From: Echinarachnius parma
Lineage: Eukaryota > Echinodermata > Echinoidea > Clypeasteroida > Echinarachniidae
Length of the DNA: 64,000 nucleotides
NCBI GenBank assembly: GCA_037951105.1
Contig: JBAMJV010004022.1
Span: forward strand, 39,598 to 103,597
Direction: 5' to 3'
The translations under genes and the position numbers were made by a program. Below the pieces are notes generated by a model that was given only the letters and a program-made list of their open reading frames with translations, did no database searches and had not been told where the DNA came from. Positions 25,301 through 40,300 of this stretch are shown here, piece after piece (the first letter of the stretch is position 1; each line of letters starts with the position of its first letter).

Positions 25301-28300
25301 AATTTCAATTTAATTTTGTTGATTTTTCATATAGTTAGTTTCATATAATTTGGTATTATTTTATCAATTTTAAAGTTTGTTTGTTTTTAACTCATGTTTC
25401 AATAGCTGTCAACTTGATTCTGAGATTTTGGTTTGAGTTTCATATCAATTTGCTTTTGTATAATTAGACTTTTTGTTATTGACATTTTCCATGTTTTCAA
25501 TATTATTTCACTTATCTTTGAGTTACTGTATATTGTTTGTCATTGGTTTCATAGTTTTATCATCTGCTTTTTAAAAGACTTTTAATCCCAATTTTGTCTT
25601 ACTCTATAGAGCTGTCTAATTTACTGTACTTTGAGTAATATTATTAGGGAAAATATTTTATATTAGATAAGTTTAAAGCCATGTTGGGCTTACTCATTAA
25701 TTGATGGAATGCTGGATTAGCATCACATAAAACTGTCTACCGTAGTTTGATATCTATGTCTTTTGTGGCTTTCTCTTGTTTTTAAAGTATTTGTTACATG
25801 TATTCTCTGTCTATGCGATATATTGGGTCTATGGAGAATGCATTTTATATCAAACCGAAATGTCCTTTTAATAAGAATAATGTGTTCTTTATTATGAGAA
25901 GCTAGACACATCGTAAATAATATATACAAATGAGTAGCTAAAGATAGATTGGGAATAATTGTTGATTTAGTTATGTTTTTTGTTCACTATTTTGTTTTAA
26001 CATCTGCTTGGTTCTATTTTTGCTTTGTGCTGTATGCTGTCTCATGCTTAATATATCATATATAACATGACTAATACCTCTTCTTTTCCATCAATTGCAT
26101 GTTAATAACAGGCCACTAATGTGCTTGATTGTGATAGGCAATCTATTACCTCGGTGGTCTCAAAATGACTATTACCCTCAGCTATATGCTTCGGGTAATA
26201 ATCATTTGGAGCCCACCTCGGTAATAGATTTGACTATCACAAGAAGCCCATTCGTTAGTTGTATACTAACGCTATTAACAAACTCTATCTTATAGTCTAG
26301 TCAATAGTCAAGGGTAAACAAAAGGGCCACAGTTGTAAAAGTCTTTTAAAACGATATCTATAAATTGGTCATATTGGCAAAAGTACCCGCATGTTTACAA
26401 TTTCAACATGTACATTCCAAATGTATCATTTACAGGGTATAGATATTAAAGATAAAGTTGATTTTCAACTACTGTACATTGTATATTTATTCCAATTTCT
26501 CCCTTAAAGTTTTAATGGGGAAATTTAATGGTAATTCAGATGTAAAATTTATACTAGTTTAATATAAAAACATACAAATAAATGAAGAGATTCAGAATAT
26601 TTGCAAATTTTCCCTGACAAAAAAGTTAAACATTTTCTCTGATAGGACAAAAGTTTAGCAGATAAAGCAAAACAAGATCTTGTATGACTGTATATGGTGT
26701 CTTGGAGGGTACATGTACATTGAATGTGTTTTATTGCATTGAAAGTAGTGTCCCACAAGAGTCGCGTATTGGATGCATCAAATATCCCTTTAATACTCTT
26801 TACTGTATCTTGCAGCTTAATATTTGTAACTACTTTTCACTCATAGTGACTTTTGTTGTCTTTATTGTGACTGGCTTTGACAAAACCAGGCTCTTAGGGG
26901 TATTTCGTGTGTGTTGCAAAAAAAAAAAAATCTTTGAAAAATGAAATATTGGCCTTTATGACTTTTTTAAATTACCAAATAAAAGCTAATAATTAGTAAT
27001 AGTATAACAATCTTAATTTAGATTTTTGCCTTCTATACCCTGATTTTTCCAGAGCCGTTCACGATTAATCTTTGCTTCATGCTTTGCTTTGCTTTGCTTT
27101 GCGCATCTGCCTTGTTCAGTGTTGTTTGCTTCCTATGTACCTAAACCTTGCATATTGTGATGTCGTTATGTCTTGCCTTGCATTTCATGCTCTTTGTGGT
27201 TCATGCTGAATTAACCCATTGCCCATGGGAACCTGGTGGGCCCTTTATAATCTCTATGGGGATGGCTACTGATGTATTGGACTAAAAATAACGGGTCATT
27301 CTGCTTGCTTAATGCTTGCTTAATCTACAGTGTACATTAGTAATATTTTAATGCTTCATTTGTACATACATGTGCCTTGTACTGCAGTGCTGTTTGCTTT
27401 GTCAAAGCTTGCATTTTCATGCTTTTTCGTGCTTTAATAATAGTTTGCTTCAGAAGACGACTCTGACCAGTAAACCCCCCCCCCCCTCTCCTCTCCCTCA
27501 GTCAGCCAAACCCTTCTGCTCCCAGTCTACCCATACCCTTGTCAGGCCTATTGCTCTTAATTGGGTTAACCCCATCTCCCTGGCCCCAATTCATCTTTAT
27601 CCCCTCCCTCTCCCTACCCACTTATTATATGGAATATCTTGACTATTGTCCTTCCACTACAGGCCCCACCCCCTCCCTGTCCACCCATACCCTGGTCAAT
27701 GTATGACCTAGATATACATGTATTGTTCATCTGCAATGCCAATATGAGCAATTCATAGCAAAATAGCTGATTGGTGTGGTCACACTTCACAAAATTGCAT
27801 CTACACATCTACAAATAGAATATTTGGTATTTTTGTGACGTTTGACTGACTGATCGTAGCGGCGCAGCAGCAGATGTAGCTTTAAAGGGTACCACCACCC
27901 AAAAATAATATTCTTATTATAGAAAGGTAACATCTTTAGTATTCCATTCCATCAACAAGCTCACATAAATATGTTTTCAGAAAGAAAAAAATAATTGGAA
28001 AACGCATCACCATTCTAAAGCATGTGTTCATGCGGTCTGAATTCGAAGACTAACGGTGTGCGGAGCGAACAAATCGCTCGGGACTCTATTGCCTACAAAC
28101 GTACGTGTGAATATCATTGGCGCACTCGCAAATGTTTGGCCCGTATGGAACCAGGAAATAGTAGTGGTTCCGTAAGTGGTGGAAATTAATTGCTTTGTTT
28201 TATGAATTACACAACCCTTTGCAAAATGTTGGGTATCTATTTGATATCACAAAACGGTACCAAAACATATAATAATGGGTCGTTCTTTGCCTGGTGGTCC

Positions 28301-31300
28301 CCTTTAAGACAGTTGGAGAACTTTGTCCAAGGAGGGCACATTATTGTGTTGACTTGAGAGGTCTATATATAGCCTACTGTACGTTCTCCACGCATCTATG
28401 TATGCGAATATGACTTCTAGGGTGGTCGATCCTCTGTGTGTTGGCTTAACTGCCGATGATACGTTCTTTGTCTTTGTTTATTATTATTCATGCACAATGT
28501 AGAAATTGATTAGTACATACATGTACATGTAGTGTAGTACAGCGCTTTACATGTAGTTCACTTTTCTGTAATGCGTAGTGTACTACAAGTGTGTTGTTCT
28601 TTTTTTTTTCGGAACATTATACACATAAAATGCACACTTCATTATGTATTATAAACTACATTAGTTACGTAGTTGATTGATAACCATGGACAAGATGAAC
28701 AATATTACAATTTCATCTCGTTTCATTTTATTTCATTTTATGTATACAACATAATTGCTACACGTGTATACCAAACAAAATCATGTGTGATCACTACCAT
28801 TTTATTGTGATAAAACATACAAAACATTAAGAGCACTCATGTCTGCTTCTCATGTTTGTAATTAATCTAGTTTATATTCAAAGTAGCTAGTGCATACATG
28901 CATATATACATATTGTACTTGCACATGTATCATTGTAAAGTATAGTTTCATTTTTATGTATCATTAATTACTTAAGTGTCATGATTTGACAAACAAGGTT
29001 TTAACATTATGGAACCAAACCTATAAATGTTAATTCCAATATTAAGAAGTGATACATTTTCATTTTAATGAGAGTTACAGCATAATCTATCAAGAAATAA
29101 GACAGTAATGACGATTCGCAGTGTATTGTTCATTAGTCAACTTGTTTCATCTTATCATCGTTCTGTATGTTTATCAGCCGGCTAATAAACAATGTGCCAT
29201 GCCATTTGATTTTATACACACATGTAAAGGTATAATAAACCATAATGAGACATTAAATAGGTGTAATTCCTGGAAGAAGAAGATACATTTATGTAGAGAA
29301 AGTAAATGTTCAATAAAATGATTTGTAGACCATGTGACGGGATGAACTAGGTGTAAATTGTGACCGGCTTTAGCAAAACCCTGCACTTGTCGGTAGTAAA
29401 TGTTTTGAAGAAATGGGCATTTTAAAGGGTACCACCACCCAAAAATAATATTCTTATAAATGAAAGGTAACATCTTTAGAATTCCATTCCATCAACAAGT
29501 TCACCAAAATATGTTTCCAGAAAAAAATATATAATCGGAAAACGCATCACTATTCTAAAGCACGGTCTGAATGTACGAGACTAATTTGTGCAGAGCGAAC
29601 GAATCGCCTGGGATTCCATTGTCTCCAAACGTACGCGTGAATAGCATTGGCGCACTCGCAAACCAGGAACCAGGAAATAGTAGTGGTTCCGTAAGTGGTG
29701 GAAATTAATTGCTTTGTTTATGAATTACACAAACCTTTGCAAAATGTTGTGTATCTATTTGATATCACAAAACGGTACCAAAACATATAATTATGTGTTC
29801 TCTGCCTGGTGGTCCCCTTTAAGTTCTCATAATGTGTGTAAAAGACTTATGATGGTAAAATTGAAGCAATCATATCTTCACCAATTATTGACCAAATCGT
29901 TAGAACAAAGCATCAAATTGAAAGCTTGTAATGAGGCCTTTCTAATTGTATGATAATTACATTTTGATTTTTACCGACAAGTGAAGGGTTTTGCTATAAA
30001 TAGCCGGTAACAATTATCTGATGAAATCACATCAGACTAGTATTAAACTGAGTTTTGGATGAACTCGCCAGAGACCAAATTGTATTTTGGCATGAACACG
30101 GATTTGTGAAGGAATTCTTTTTTTTTCTTCAGAGGGATGTTCAGTGGCGTAGCCAGGAATTTTGCAAGGGGGGGGGGGTTCAACCTTTGAGCGTGTATAA
30201 AGTGCGAGCCGCTTTGGGCACATTTTTAGGGTCCAGGAGTCAGAGCCCCTGGAAACTTTTGGAATTTAACTATGCACTGAAGCCCCAAAATCAAAATACA
30301 TGTACGAGCTAACAAGCAAAAAGAAGGCCTAAGGGGGAGAGGCTCGAGCACAGGAGCCCCTCCCCTCGCTACGCCAGTGGGGATGACATACATGTATCAT
30401 CGCATCTCTTTCTGATGTATAGAAATTCCTACATATTGACATGTATTTTAGCCTTTAACCATGCGGTGTCTTCTAATACGTGTATTTTCTTGTTCCCACA
30501 GTCCCGGAATAGATCTCAGTCCGTGTTCACGGTGGAAATGCCCCATCAGGTATACCAAACTAAGGTCAAGGGTCAAGTATACCTAACAACGGGCAAAGGT
30601 CAAATGTCAAAGGGAAAGTCATACTTATTATTAACTAAGCTTAATTTACTCATAACAAATCATAATTACAGTGAGGGCTGTCATGTATTTAAGTACTAAG
30701 TGACACTTATACTAAATTTAGTGATACTTCTGCTATGTCATGCATTGTATATTAAAATCAAATTATTTGTTACAACTTATTTTTTTGTTCATGTAGATTA
30801 GTTAGCAAAAGTATTATCATGCATCAGCATCATATTTTGGAAGTCATTTGTTGACAAAATCATCTACCAAGTATTTTTGCATACATGTAGGCATATTTGT
30901 ACCTAATTTCATCAAACAGAATCAATCAATGTATAAACTGCCATACAAAAAACATAAAAAGGCAAATAAGCAAAGAACATACATCAGTAGTGAATGAAAA
31001 TATTCACCAACTATAATTCAAAGAAACATATTGATTTCAGTCTGTTTTCTTCATTTAATACATACATAATATAAATTATTGTGACAATTATAGACATAAT
31101 TCAAATAATAATTATCTCAAGGATATTTCACAGTACTATTGTTATTGGAAAGTTTATCTGGTATGTCACAGTATCATTGCTTTGCACAATTATTTGTATT
31201 AATGTCATATCTAGAAACTGGTTAAAAAAAAAAATTTAGCATGGAAAAGAAATCTATTGGTAATGTTTTTCATTCTCTCATGATTGGCACATTAAAATGT

Positions 31301-34300
31301 AGTTTTCCTAAAATCCTTTTACTAAATATCATTGGAATCAATATTGCAACTATGGTTTTCACTTGCAATAGTTATCACATTGTAAATGCTTTCAAAATGA
31401 AAACATTCCAAGAAATATTGTAATTGTTTTAGATTCATCTTTAATTTTATAGCTAGCATTATTTTTGAACAATAGAATAGATAGAAGACCTTAGTTTATG
31501 TATGATTTTATATTTGTGCATCTTCAACAAAGTATTATTCTGTCTTACTTCAAAATATTGAGATTTAATGTATGTACTTAATGATCAAATTACACACTTG
31601 TGTACAAATGATTCACCAAATAGCATTATAATGATTTTACAAAACAAAATATAATATTAAGCAATACTGGATTTTATAAAAACATAAATATAACAAAAAT
31701 TATGCAGTATATGCTTTAGATTTGATTGGAATGCTAGAATAATCTTGTGAGTCTATTGCTAAATGTTTATTACGTTGGTATGTTATATGCATGGCTGTGC
31801 ATTCTACGTGACATGCGCAAGATATTTTCAGCAACTCTCATTATACTTATTGCTTCTTTTGTTCACACCATATAATATTGGGCTGCCAATGCTTTTATTA
31901 ACCCTCTACTAAAGTTTACTTCAACTCTGGGCTGGCGCATATTTCTTAATTGGATGATTCCAGACTCTTCTCTCTTTGGGGGAATATTTGTGATTATATC
32001 CCTCATAAGATCGTTTTACCATTGTATTTGACAAATGATAGTTTTGGACAACACGCGCAATCCCCGCGCAATCATGTGACCGGGCTGTTAGCAAAAAATT
32101 AACACTAAAAGTTCGTTACGCGTTCGTCCCATAGATCATGTGTTTAAGCAAAATGCACACGCGATCAAATTTGTGCAGTACTCTATGGCGCACACGTTCT
32201 AGTCACGTGATTGACATTACTGGTAAAAACTAACACCCTGGGAAGAAGAACGCCAAGACAGCCAATAAGCACATCCGTGGGAGCGCTAGCACGCATTCAT
32301 CGCGTATGTGCGCAACTGCCAGCGCGTTGGTGCGCACTCAGTTTTGCGTCTTTGTGATTGTGTGCGCAAAATAACAATGACTTTAAGCGTATTAGATGCG
32401 CCGTGGTTCTGGAGGCTCATACTGGCTTCATTAATGTCGATTGATTTTTATATCAAAATTTACAAGCGATTTTATGAAATATTCAGAGATTATCACTTAT
32501 TTTGCTATAAGCTGAACACAATCACTGATATTGATGAGTGATATAAAACAACTAACGAATGTGCTTGATTGTGATAGGCAATCTATTACCTCGGTGGGCT
32601 CAAAATGACTATTACCCTCAGCTACGCTTCGGGTAATAATCATTTTGAGCCCACCTCGGTAATAGATTTGACTATCACAAGAAGCCCATTCGTTAGTTGT
32701 ATACTAATAATCTAATGTTCTCAGGGCCCATATTGATGGAAACCTCCTAGCTTTAACTCATTCAGGAAAATACTTGTTCAATTTAGTGTTTATTGGCCAA
32801 TTACTGTAACTATTGGATCAACAGCCAATCAACACGGATCATTATAGCTGCCGCCATGGTAGTTATGATAATTGGACACTTACAACAACCGGAAAACTTT
32901 TATGAAGCAGGGCCCTGGACTTCTTCTGAAAACACTCGGCTGGAGTTGGCAACTAAAGGGACCGTTTTTTGCGTACCTATTTCTTAAATTTAAAAAAATG
33001 ACTTTGCAAAACTAGCAGAGTTGCATGAATATCGGCCAATATTCCTAGGCTGGGTTGATTAATCCTTTTGAGAAAAAAGAGTTTTAGAAAGTTATGCATT
33101 TGGATGAATTCATTGTTGCAACTAAACATATTCAGTTGGTTTTATATACAATTATTTGAACGAATAGTGAGGTTTGCGTCGACATGAAAGGAAAAGGGTA
33201 CCTATAGTCATTGTAAAATACTTTTAACCATGTGTTGGTATACTATGTACACCGGATGTGGTTGATAATCCTCGTAAGTGCTATTAATCCATTGCCTACG
33301 GGAACCGGGTGGGCCCTGTATTATCACTATGGGGATTGCAAAATCTAGTAGGGAACAGGTTTAATACAAAGTATAATTATTCTAGTCATCAGACACACAT
33401 TCTTTAGTGTGCATGTGATGTGCACGTTCTGCTCCATTGGGAGCAATACATTCTGGCAGCCGTAAGGCAGCATTATGGTATACAGTTGTACAATCTGTTT
33501 GAATGTATTGATCATGTTTTTTAATGAATGGTCTTTCTACTCTTTTTGGAGCAATGCATTCTGGCAGCCATAAGGCCTCAATTATGGGGTACTGTTGTAC
33601 AGTATGTTAGAACATATTGATCATGTTTTTAATAATGAATGGTCGTAAATTGCAATTATGATTGTCAAAGTTAATGCTTAGATGGTTCAGAGCCCAGATT
33701 CATAAAACTGTTTAAGCTGTCGTAAATGTCCAATGATTGTCCAATTATTGTCCAATTATTGTAACAACTGGACCCTTAAACAATTGCAAAAGTTTTATAA
33801 AAACCGGGCACAGCTCTCTCCATTTGTAAATAATTCAAGTTGATGGTAAATCTATATACTGGACATCTCTCTTGCAGCGGTGAAATATACTGTACATGTA
33901 TGTATGTTACAACGAAAAATCTACTGAAATTCATTATGTGCTGCGAATCGATATAAACCAACGTACATAATATTGTATCTATCTGCAGAATCTTTACATC
34001 GCTCAGTCTGTCTGTAAGCCTAGGTTTTTTACTCAGTGTTCTTTGTTCCTCAATCTGTCTTCATAATGAAGGAAATGTCTGAGCACTGTAAAATATTCAT
34101 CTACTTTTGAAAAATAAAACTGCTTCATTGAAATAATAATGATAATAATATAGAATTTTTATAATGAGCCAATTCCTTATTTTATAAGATGCTCAGGGCA
34201 TGGGTACATGAAATTTAAATGGCATAGTTTTTTATCCATACATAATCTTGATCAGGGTGTATTATTTTTGATTATAATTTTTTGTTTACATTATATTCTT

Positions 34301-37300
34301 GTCTTGGTATACTCTGATATTCACTGCATCGTGTAGAAAGAATAATTATCATATATTTATATTTTATTTATTGGCATGTTCCCTTTTTGTATCCCATTTT
34401 ATATCCTATTCCATACACTGTTGTCTCACCCCAATCTTTATTCCTCAATCTGTCTTCATAATGAAGGAAATGTCTGAGCACTGTAAAATATTCATCTACT
34501 TTTGAAAAATAAAACTGCTTCATTGAAATAATAATGATAATAATATAGAATTTTTATAATGAGCCAATTCCTTATTTTATAAGATGCTCAGGGCATGGGT
34601 ACATGAAATTTAAAGGGCATATTTTGTTATCCTTACAGAATCTTGATCAGGGTGTATTATTCTTGATTATAATTTTTTGTTTACATTATATTCTTGTCTT
34701 GGTATACTCTGATATTCACTGCATCTTGTAGAAAGAATAATTATCATATATTTATATTTTATTTATTGGCATGTTCCCTTTTTGTATCCCATTTTATATC
34801 CTTTTCCATACACTGTTGTCTCACCCCAATATCTATCTAAATTTATCAGAATGTTTTTGTTTTGTTTAAATCTCTGAAAGCTTGTTTTCGACTACATATA
34901 GTATGTGTGCATCCTGAATTTACAAATATGCATGTCACACTTTTTGATATTTAACATTTGATATTAAACCCCTTGACTACGGGAACCGGGTGGGTTGTGT
35001 GCAAAGTCTATGGGAATTTCACAAACACAAAGAGAATGGGATAACATAAAGTGTACCTTGTCAATGTTTATGCTCAATTAATTTTGTAGTTTGCATGTCT
35101 GTGTGTTTGTAAAATAATAATTTGGATTTCTGACTCTTTGTTGCATGTTTACACTGATGGTCTTGCTCATTGGTGCAAGATTTTTTTCACAATTTGTATA
35201 CAAGAGCACAATTTTCTAGATATTGTTTTTCAGAACCATCACAAAGGGATATCAAAAGTATTGATTTTGTTTGGGTCATTCAATATCGGTGCTGTGAAAG
35301 TGACATTTACCTTGTCTAATACGTCAAAATCTTCAGAGTTTACTTGTACAAACTATCTGAAACACATGTGACAGGTTTTTCTTTTCTTCAGAGATATCCA
35401 ATTCTGATTTTTTAGCCATTGAAATACGAAAAGTTGTGATTTTGCCTTCTCATTCAGGCCATCCGAAGAATAAATGAATGTATTGATTTTGGTATTACAT
35501 GCATTTTCCATAGACCTTAGTCCCAGTATGCATGAGCATTGCGATGATTGCAATCTAAAGTAAAGCATAATGGATACTAAAAAACAACAATTAAATAAAG
35601 AATACTGTCAAACCTGTATTAGTGGCCACCTGTCTGTAGGAGCAAACCTGCCTATACTGGTCACCTAAAGTGATCCCCTGCAGAGAAAAACAAGGTTACA
35701 GAACCTGACTGTAGAGGTCACCTGCATACAGTGGCCACTTTTCTTGTTTCCCCTTTAATTGGTGGTCACTATACACAGGTTTGACTGTATGTGTATATCA
35801 CGTCATCTTTTAAACTGTCATCATTTTTTGTACTTCTTTGTTTGATTCTAGAAGCCACCATCCAAGCGCAAGGACTCACTCCCGACGCTTCTCTCACCCC
35901 TCATCACTACAGGTATGTACTGATACAATTATTGAAATTCAAATATCAGGGAAACTGACCAGAGATATAAATGAAAAATTAGCAAAGAAAATTTGTCTTT
36001 CCCGGGATTTACTTTATATAAAAAGCTGCACAACCTCGATGATCCCTCACACCCCTCACATACATGTATCACTAAAAAGTTGTTTTCTTATCCTTAGGGT
36101 TTGGGTCAGGTATATATAATGTAGCTTCTGACTGTCGTGAGCATTAAAAAGGGTTTCCGGGACGAACAACCATCATGATCCCTCACATACATGTTTCACT
36201 AAAAGTTGATTTCTTATCCTTAGGGTTTGGGTCAGGTACATGTATATATAGCTTCTGACTGTCGTGAGCATTGAAAAGGGTTTCTGGGACGAACAACCAT
36301 CACAAGGACTTTCTAGCTAAGTTGGTAGAGCACTGGTCTAGGGGTCCTGAGGTCTTGAGTTTTTATATCCTTGGGAAGCCCATCGCTCATTTTCATTTAT
36401 TTACAATTATATTTACAATTATTTTTCCATTGTTCTAGCATTTTATTGTATAAATCTCAATGTACATGTATTCTTTCATTTATATGCTTTTAATGATTTT
36501 TCATTTTAATATAAATATCTATCTTTTAAAGAAGACTTGGGTACTAAATGTAAACATTGTGAATGTGTCTATAATAGCATTTATTGAAACAGTAAAATAT
36601 AATAAAAAGCTTGTTGCCCTTATGTTTGTGACTAAATTTAAAGTAATATCAATAACGACAGCAAGAGTATGAAATATTTTTAAAAGACAGTCTTGTTCAT
36701 GCTATAGTCAATGTATGTGTCTGTCAGTTGTATACTGAATGTACATATATGTATATGTTTGTGTAAGTTTTTTGTTTGGCGGTTTGTTTCTGTCTGTTTA
36801 AATACAGTCATGTATTTCACAAGATGCAAATTGTTATAGAAATTATATATGTTTATGTTTAATAATGTCTATGTTTATACATGTTGGTTTAATTTATCTG
36901 TATTAGTTTGTTTGTTTATTTGTGTTTTAAAACCTATATGTATATTTATATACCGTGGTAATGAAATATGATCATTATTAATAATCAAACATAATAAATA
37001 TATATAAAATCAAATTGTCATTAAAAATACATTCAAATATCCCTAATCTGTCCACCATGTGCCTTTGTGCTTAAAACGTATATCATCATTTATAAAATTA
37101 CATGGTAAGTATAATCATTATTAATAATCATTCATAACTGATATATATATTTAAAATCAAATTGTTGTTAAAAATCAATTCAGATATCCCTAATCTGTCC
37201 ATCTTGTGTCTTTGTACTTAAAAACCTATATCATTATTCATATAATTACATGTATATATAATCAATATAATCTCAAATTGAATTGTTATTAAAAAAATCA

Positions 37301-40300
37301 AAGCAGATATCCCCAATCTGTCCACCATGACAGCAATCAACGAGTTCACGATGGAAGCAATAGACACCCCGCCGCCCTCATCGTCATCGACATCGTCCAG
37401 CAACCGCACCAGCGCGAGCCCTTCGCTGTCGTCATCGGTGGGCCGTCTCTCCCAGGATAGCCAGGGGTCATCGACCTTGGATGAACCACGCCCCGCCCTG
37501 CCACCCCGCAAGGCCTCCTCCCGCCCCAACTCATCAGGCTCAGGTATCGACATCTTACGTACGTTTTCAGTTCGTAGGATAATATAACGAGTATGAAATT
37601 CTCAGACTCGGGTATCAACATCTTGCGTAGGTTTTCAGTTCGTAGGATAATATAACGAGTATGACATTCTCAGGCTCAGGTATCAACATCTTGCGTAGGT
37701 TTTCAGTTCGTAGGATAATATAACGAGTATGAAATTCTCAGTCTCGGGTATCAACATCTTGCGTAGGTTTTCAGTTCGTAGGATAATATATTAAACGAGT
37801 ATGAAATTCTCAGGCTCAGGTATCAACATCTTGCGTAGGTTTTCAGTTTGTAGGATAATATAACAAGAACAAAATTCTCAGACTCGGGTACATGTATTAT
37901 CATCTTGTGTAGGTTTTCAGGCTGTAGGTTATATAAATAGTATAATTTCTTGGGGCATGAGTTCAATCTCAAATTCGTACATGAAAGCTGAAAACTTGGG
38001 TATCGACATCTTAGGTAGGTTTTCAGGCCGTAGGGTAATAGAAGAATAATGTAGTTGTCAGGGCACAAGTAACTTGTCGATAAGATTTAGCAATGTGAGT
38101 CAACTTTAAAATGCAATCATGAAATCTGTATTGTATTATTGTGCTAATTAGACTACACAATTGGCTTGCGGTAGCACCATGCATAAAGAAGAGAGGGATT
38201 GGATAGTAGGTACTGTTCGTATTCTCTTTTGGGTAGTCCAACAAAACTTTATTGAGTTTGTAGTTCTAAAAGAAGTATAGAGCAGGTATGAGTTAATTGT
38301 ATGTAGGGGGATGTGTGGAAATTTGACTATAGTCCTATGGGTCGCTGTTAGTGTATTTTCTCAGTATGTACATTGCATGTCCTACATTACATCTGTACAG
38401 GTACATGAAGCTTATTACCAAACATAATTATATAATCCATAGCAGCATGGTGTCTTATATTATATCTTTTCTTGGAGGGCATATTTAACACATGTATAAT
38501 CATTTACAATTTCAGCATCTATAGAAATGATTTAGCCTGTACTTCAATGCCATAGTGTCTACTGCTTTATTTTCCTTTCACTTTTTCCTGGGAGATATAT
38601 GTGGATGATTAATAATATTAATTGAGCCATTTTATACTATAGTCGTGAAGACAACAAATACTTGTATCCATTTGTTTAAGTGCATTGAATCAGAAGCGGG
38701 TATAAAACCGTTGTACAAAACTAACTGGCATTACAAGAGATGCTTTTGCAAGTCATACATCTGATTAAGTACGATTTGTATATAGTTTGCTCTTTATATC
38801 TATTATTCTATATCTATTATATGGAATGAGAATATCAAGTTCAGTATCAATTTAACTAGAAATAATCAAAATTCAACTCAAGTATTGCATCCTCCCCCCT
38901 TTTCCCCACACAATGGATGGGGGGGGGGGGGGGGGTGAGGGCTCCATCCCCTGTCAGATTTGTTGCCCCTCCCCCACATTGCCTCCACCTTTCCAACCAT
39001 ATTTTAAGATATATAAGACATATATACTCACATATAATGTACACTCAAAAGTTCACTTAAAAACACCCGTACACCTAATCAGATCATGCACTTTTTATTT
39101 TCATGGCATTTAACCATTTTCTTGATCACTTTTGTTAGAATTCTCTGCAAAGAGCACTACCATGATGTTTAAGTACATGAACAGATACACATATTCACAC
39201 ACTTCTACACATCTCAATTTCATAATCTAGCTATGGTAATATTCAAATTATTTCCCCTCCAAATCCAACAACTTCTTAAACCACCATCCTGCCCGTCAAC
39301 CATCCATCATCAGAATTCTCCGGGTTCACTACGTTGTCTCGTATTAGCGAGAGTCCCACTTTAAAAATACATGAACAAGCATACTTTATGTATACACATA
39401 CTAATACACTTCTCAGTTGCATAATTACACTTTATATACTAAACATTCAAATTATTTTCCCTCCAAATTCACCAACCATCCCTCCCACCAACCATCCATC
39501 CATCGTCAGAATTCTCCGGGGGCACTCCGTCGTCTCGTATTAGCGAGAGTCCCTCCGTCTCGTCCCTGATGAGCAGGATGTCCGCCGACAGCCAGGCCTC
39601 CTTTGCGGAGGACCGCCCCCCTCAGCTGCCCCCCAGGAAGATGAGCTCGCGCCCCAGCTCCGCCGGCTCTGGCGTCGACCCCAACCGTAGGTTGCACTCT
39701 GCACTCTTGCGTGTGCCTGCCAGTCCCCAACTGTTTAACCCCGGCCGTCTGTTCATAAGCATGGCATTGATGTGTTTATCTTTTTCTACAGATGCTTTTT
39801 AATACACATATCGCCTTTCTGTCTGAAAGTCCCCACTGTTAACCCTTCTACATTTAGCATGGCTTAGATGTGTGTATCCCTTTCTACAGATGCTTTTAAC
39901 ACAAATCGCCTTTCTGTCTGAAAGTCCTCACTGTTAACCCTTCTACATTTAGCATGGCTTAGATGTGTGTATCCCCTTCTACAGATGCTTCAACACATAT
40001 CGCCTTTCTGTCTGAAAGCCCCACAGTTAACCCTTCTTTATTAGCATGGCATAGATCCCCTTCTATAGATGCTTTTAACATATATCGCCTTTCTGTCTGA
40101 AAGTCCCCACTGTTAACCCTTCTACATTTAGCATATGGCTTAGATGTGTGTATCCCTTTCTACAGATGCTTTTAACACATCTATCGCCTTTCTGTCTGAA
40201 AGTCCCCACTGTTAACCCTTCTACATTTAGCATGGCTTAGATGTGTGTATCCCTTTCTATAGATGCTTTTAAATTAAACATATATCGCCTTTCTGTCTGA

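Larger units (their letters stand above)
25213..30501. other. DOCK intron 24
   Basis: 5.3-kb intron. It holds a palindrome (26111-26260), two TTAA MITEs (27882-28307, 29422-29822) and a GTAGCCAGG element (30142-30379). Elsewhere it is AT-rich, with a C-rich stretch at 27470-27680. No exon recognised. Confidence 0.7.
30550..35851. other. DOCK intron 25
   Basis: 5.3-kb intron. The first 1.4 kb is AT-rich and empty. A CpG-rich block lies at 32040-32350, a palindrome at 32550, diverged foldbacks at 32790 and 33692, tandem duplications at 33400-33640 and 34046-34835, and a TIR element at 35603. Confidence 0.7.
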
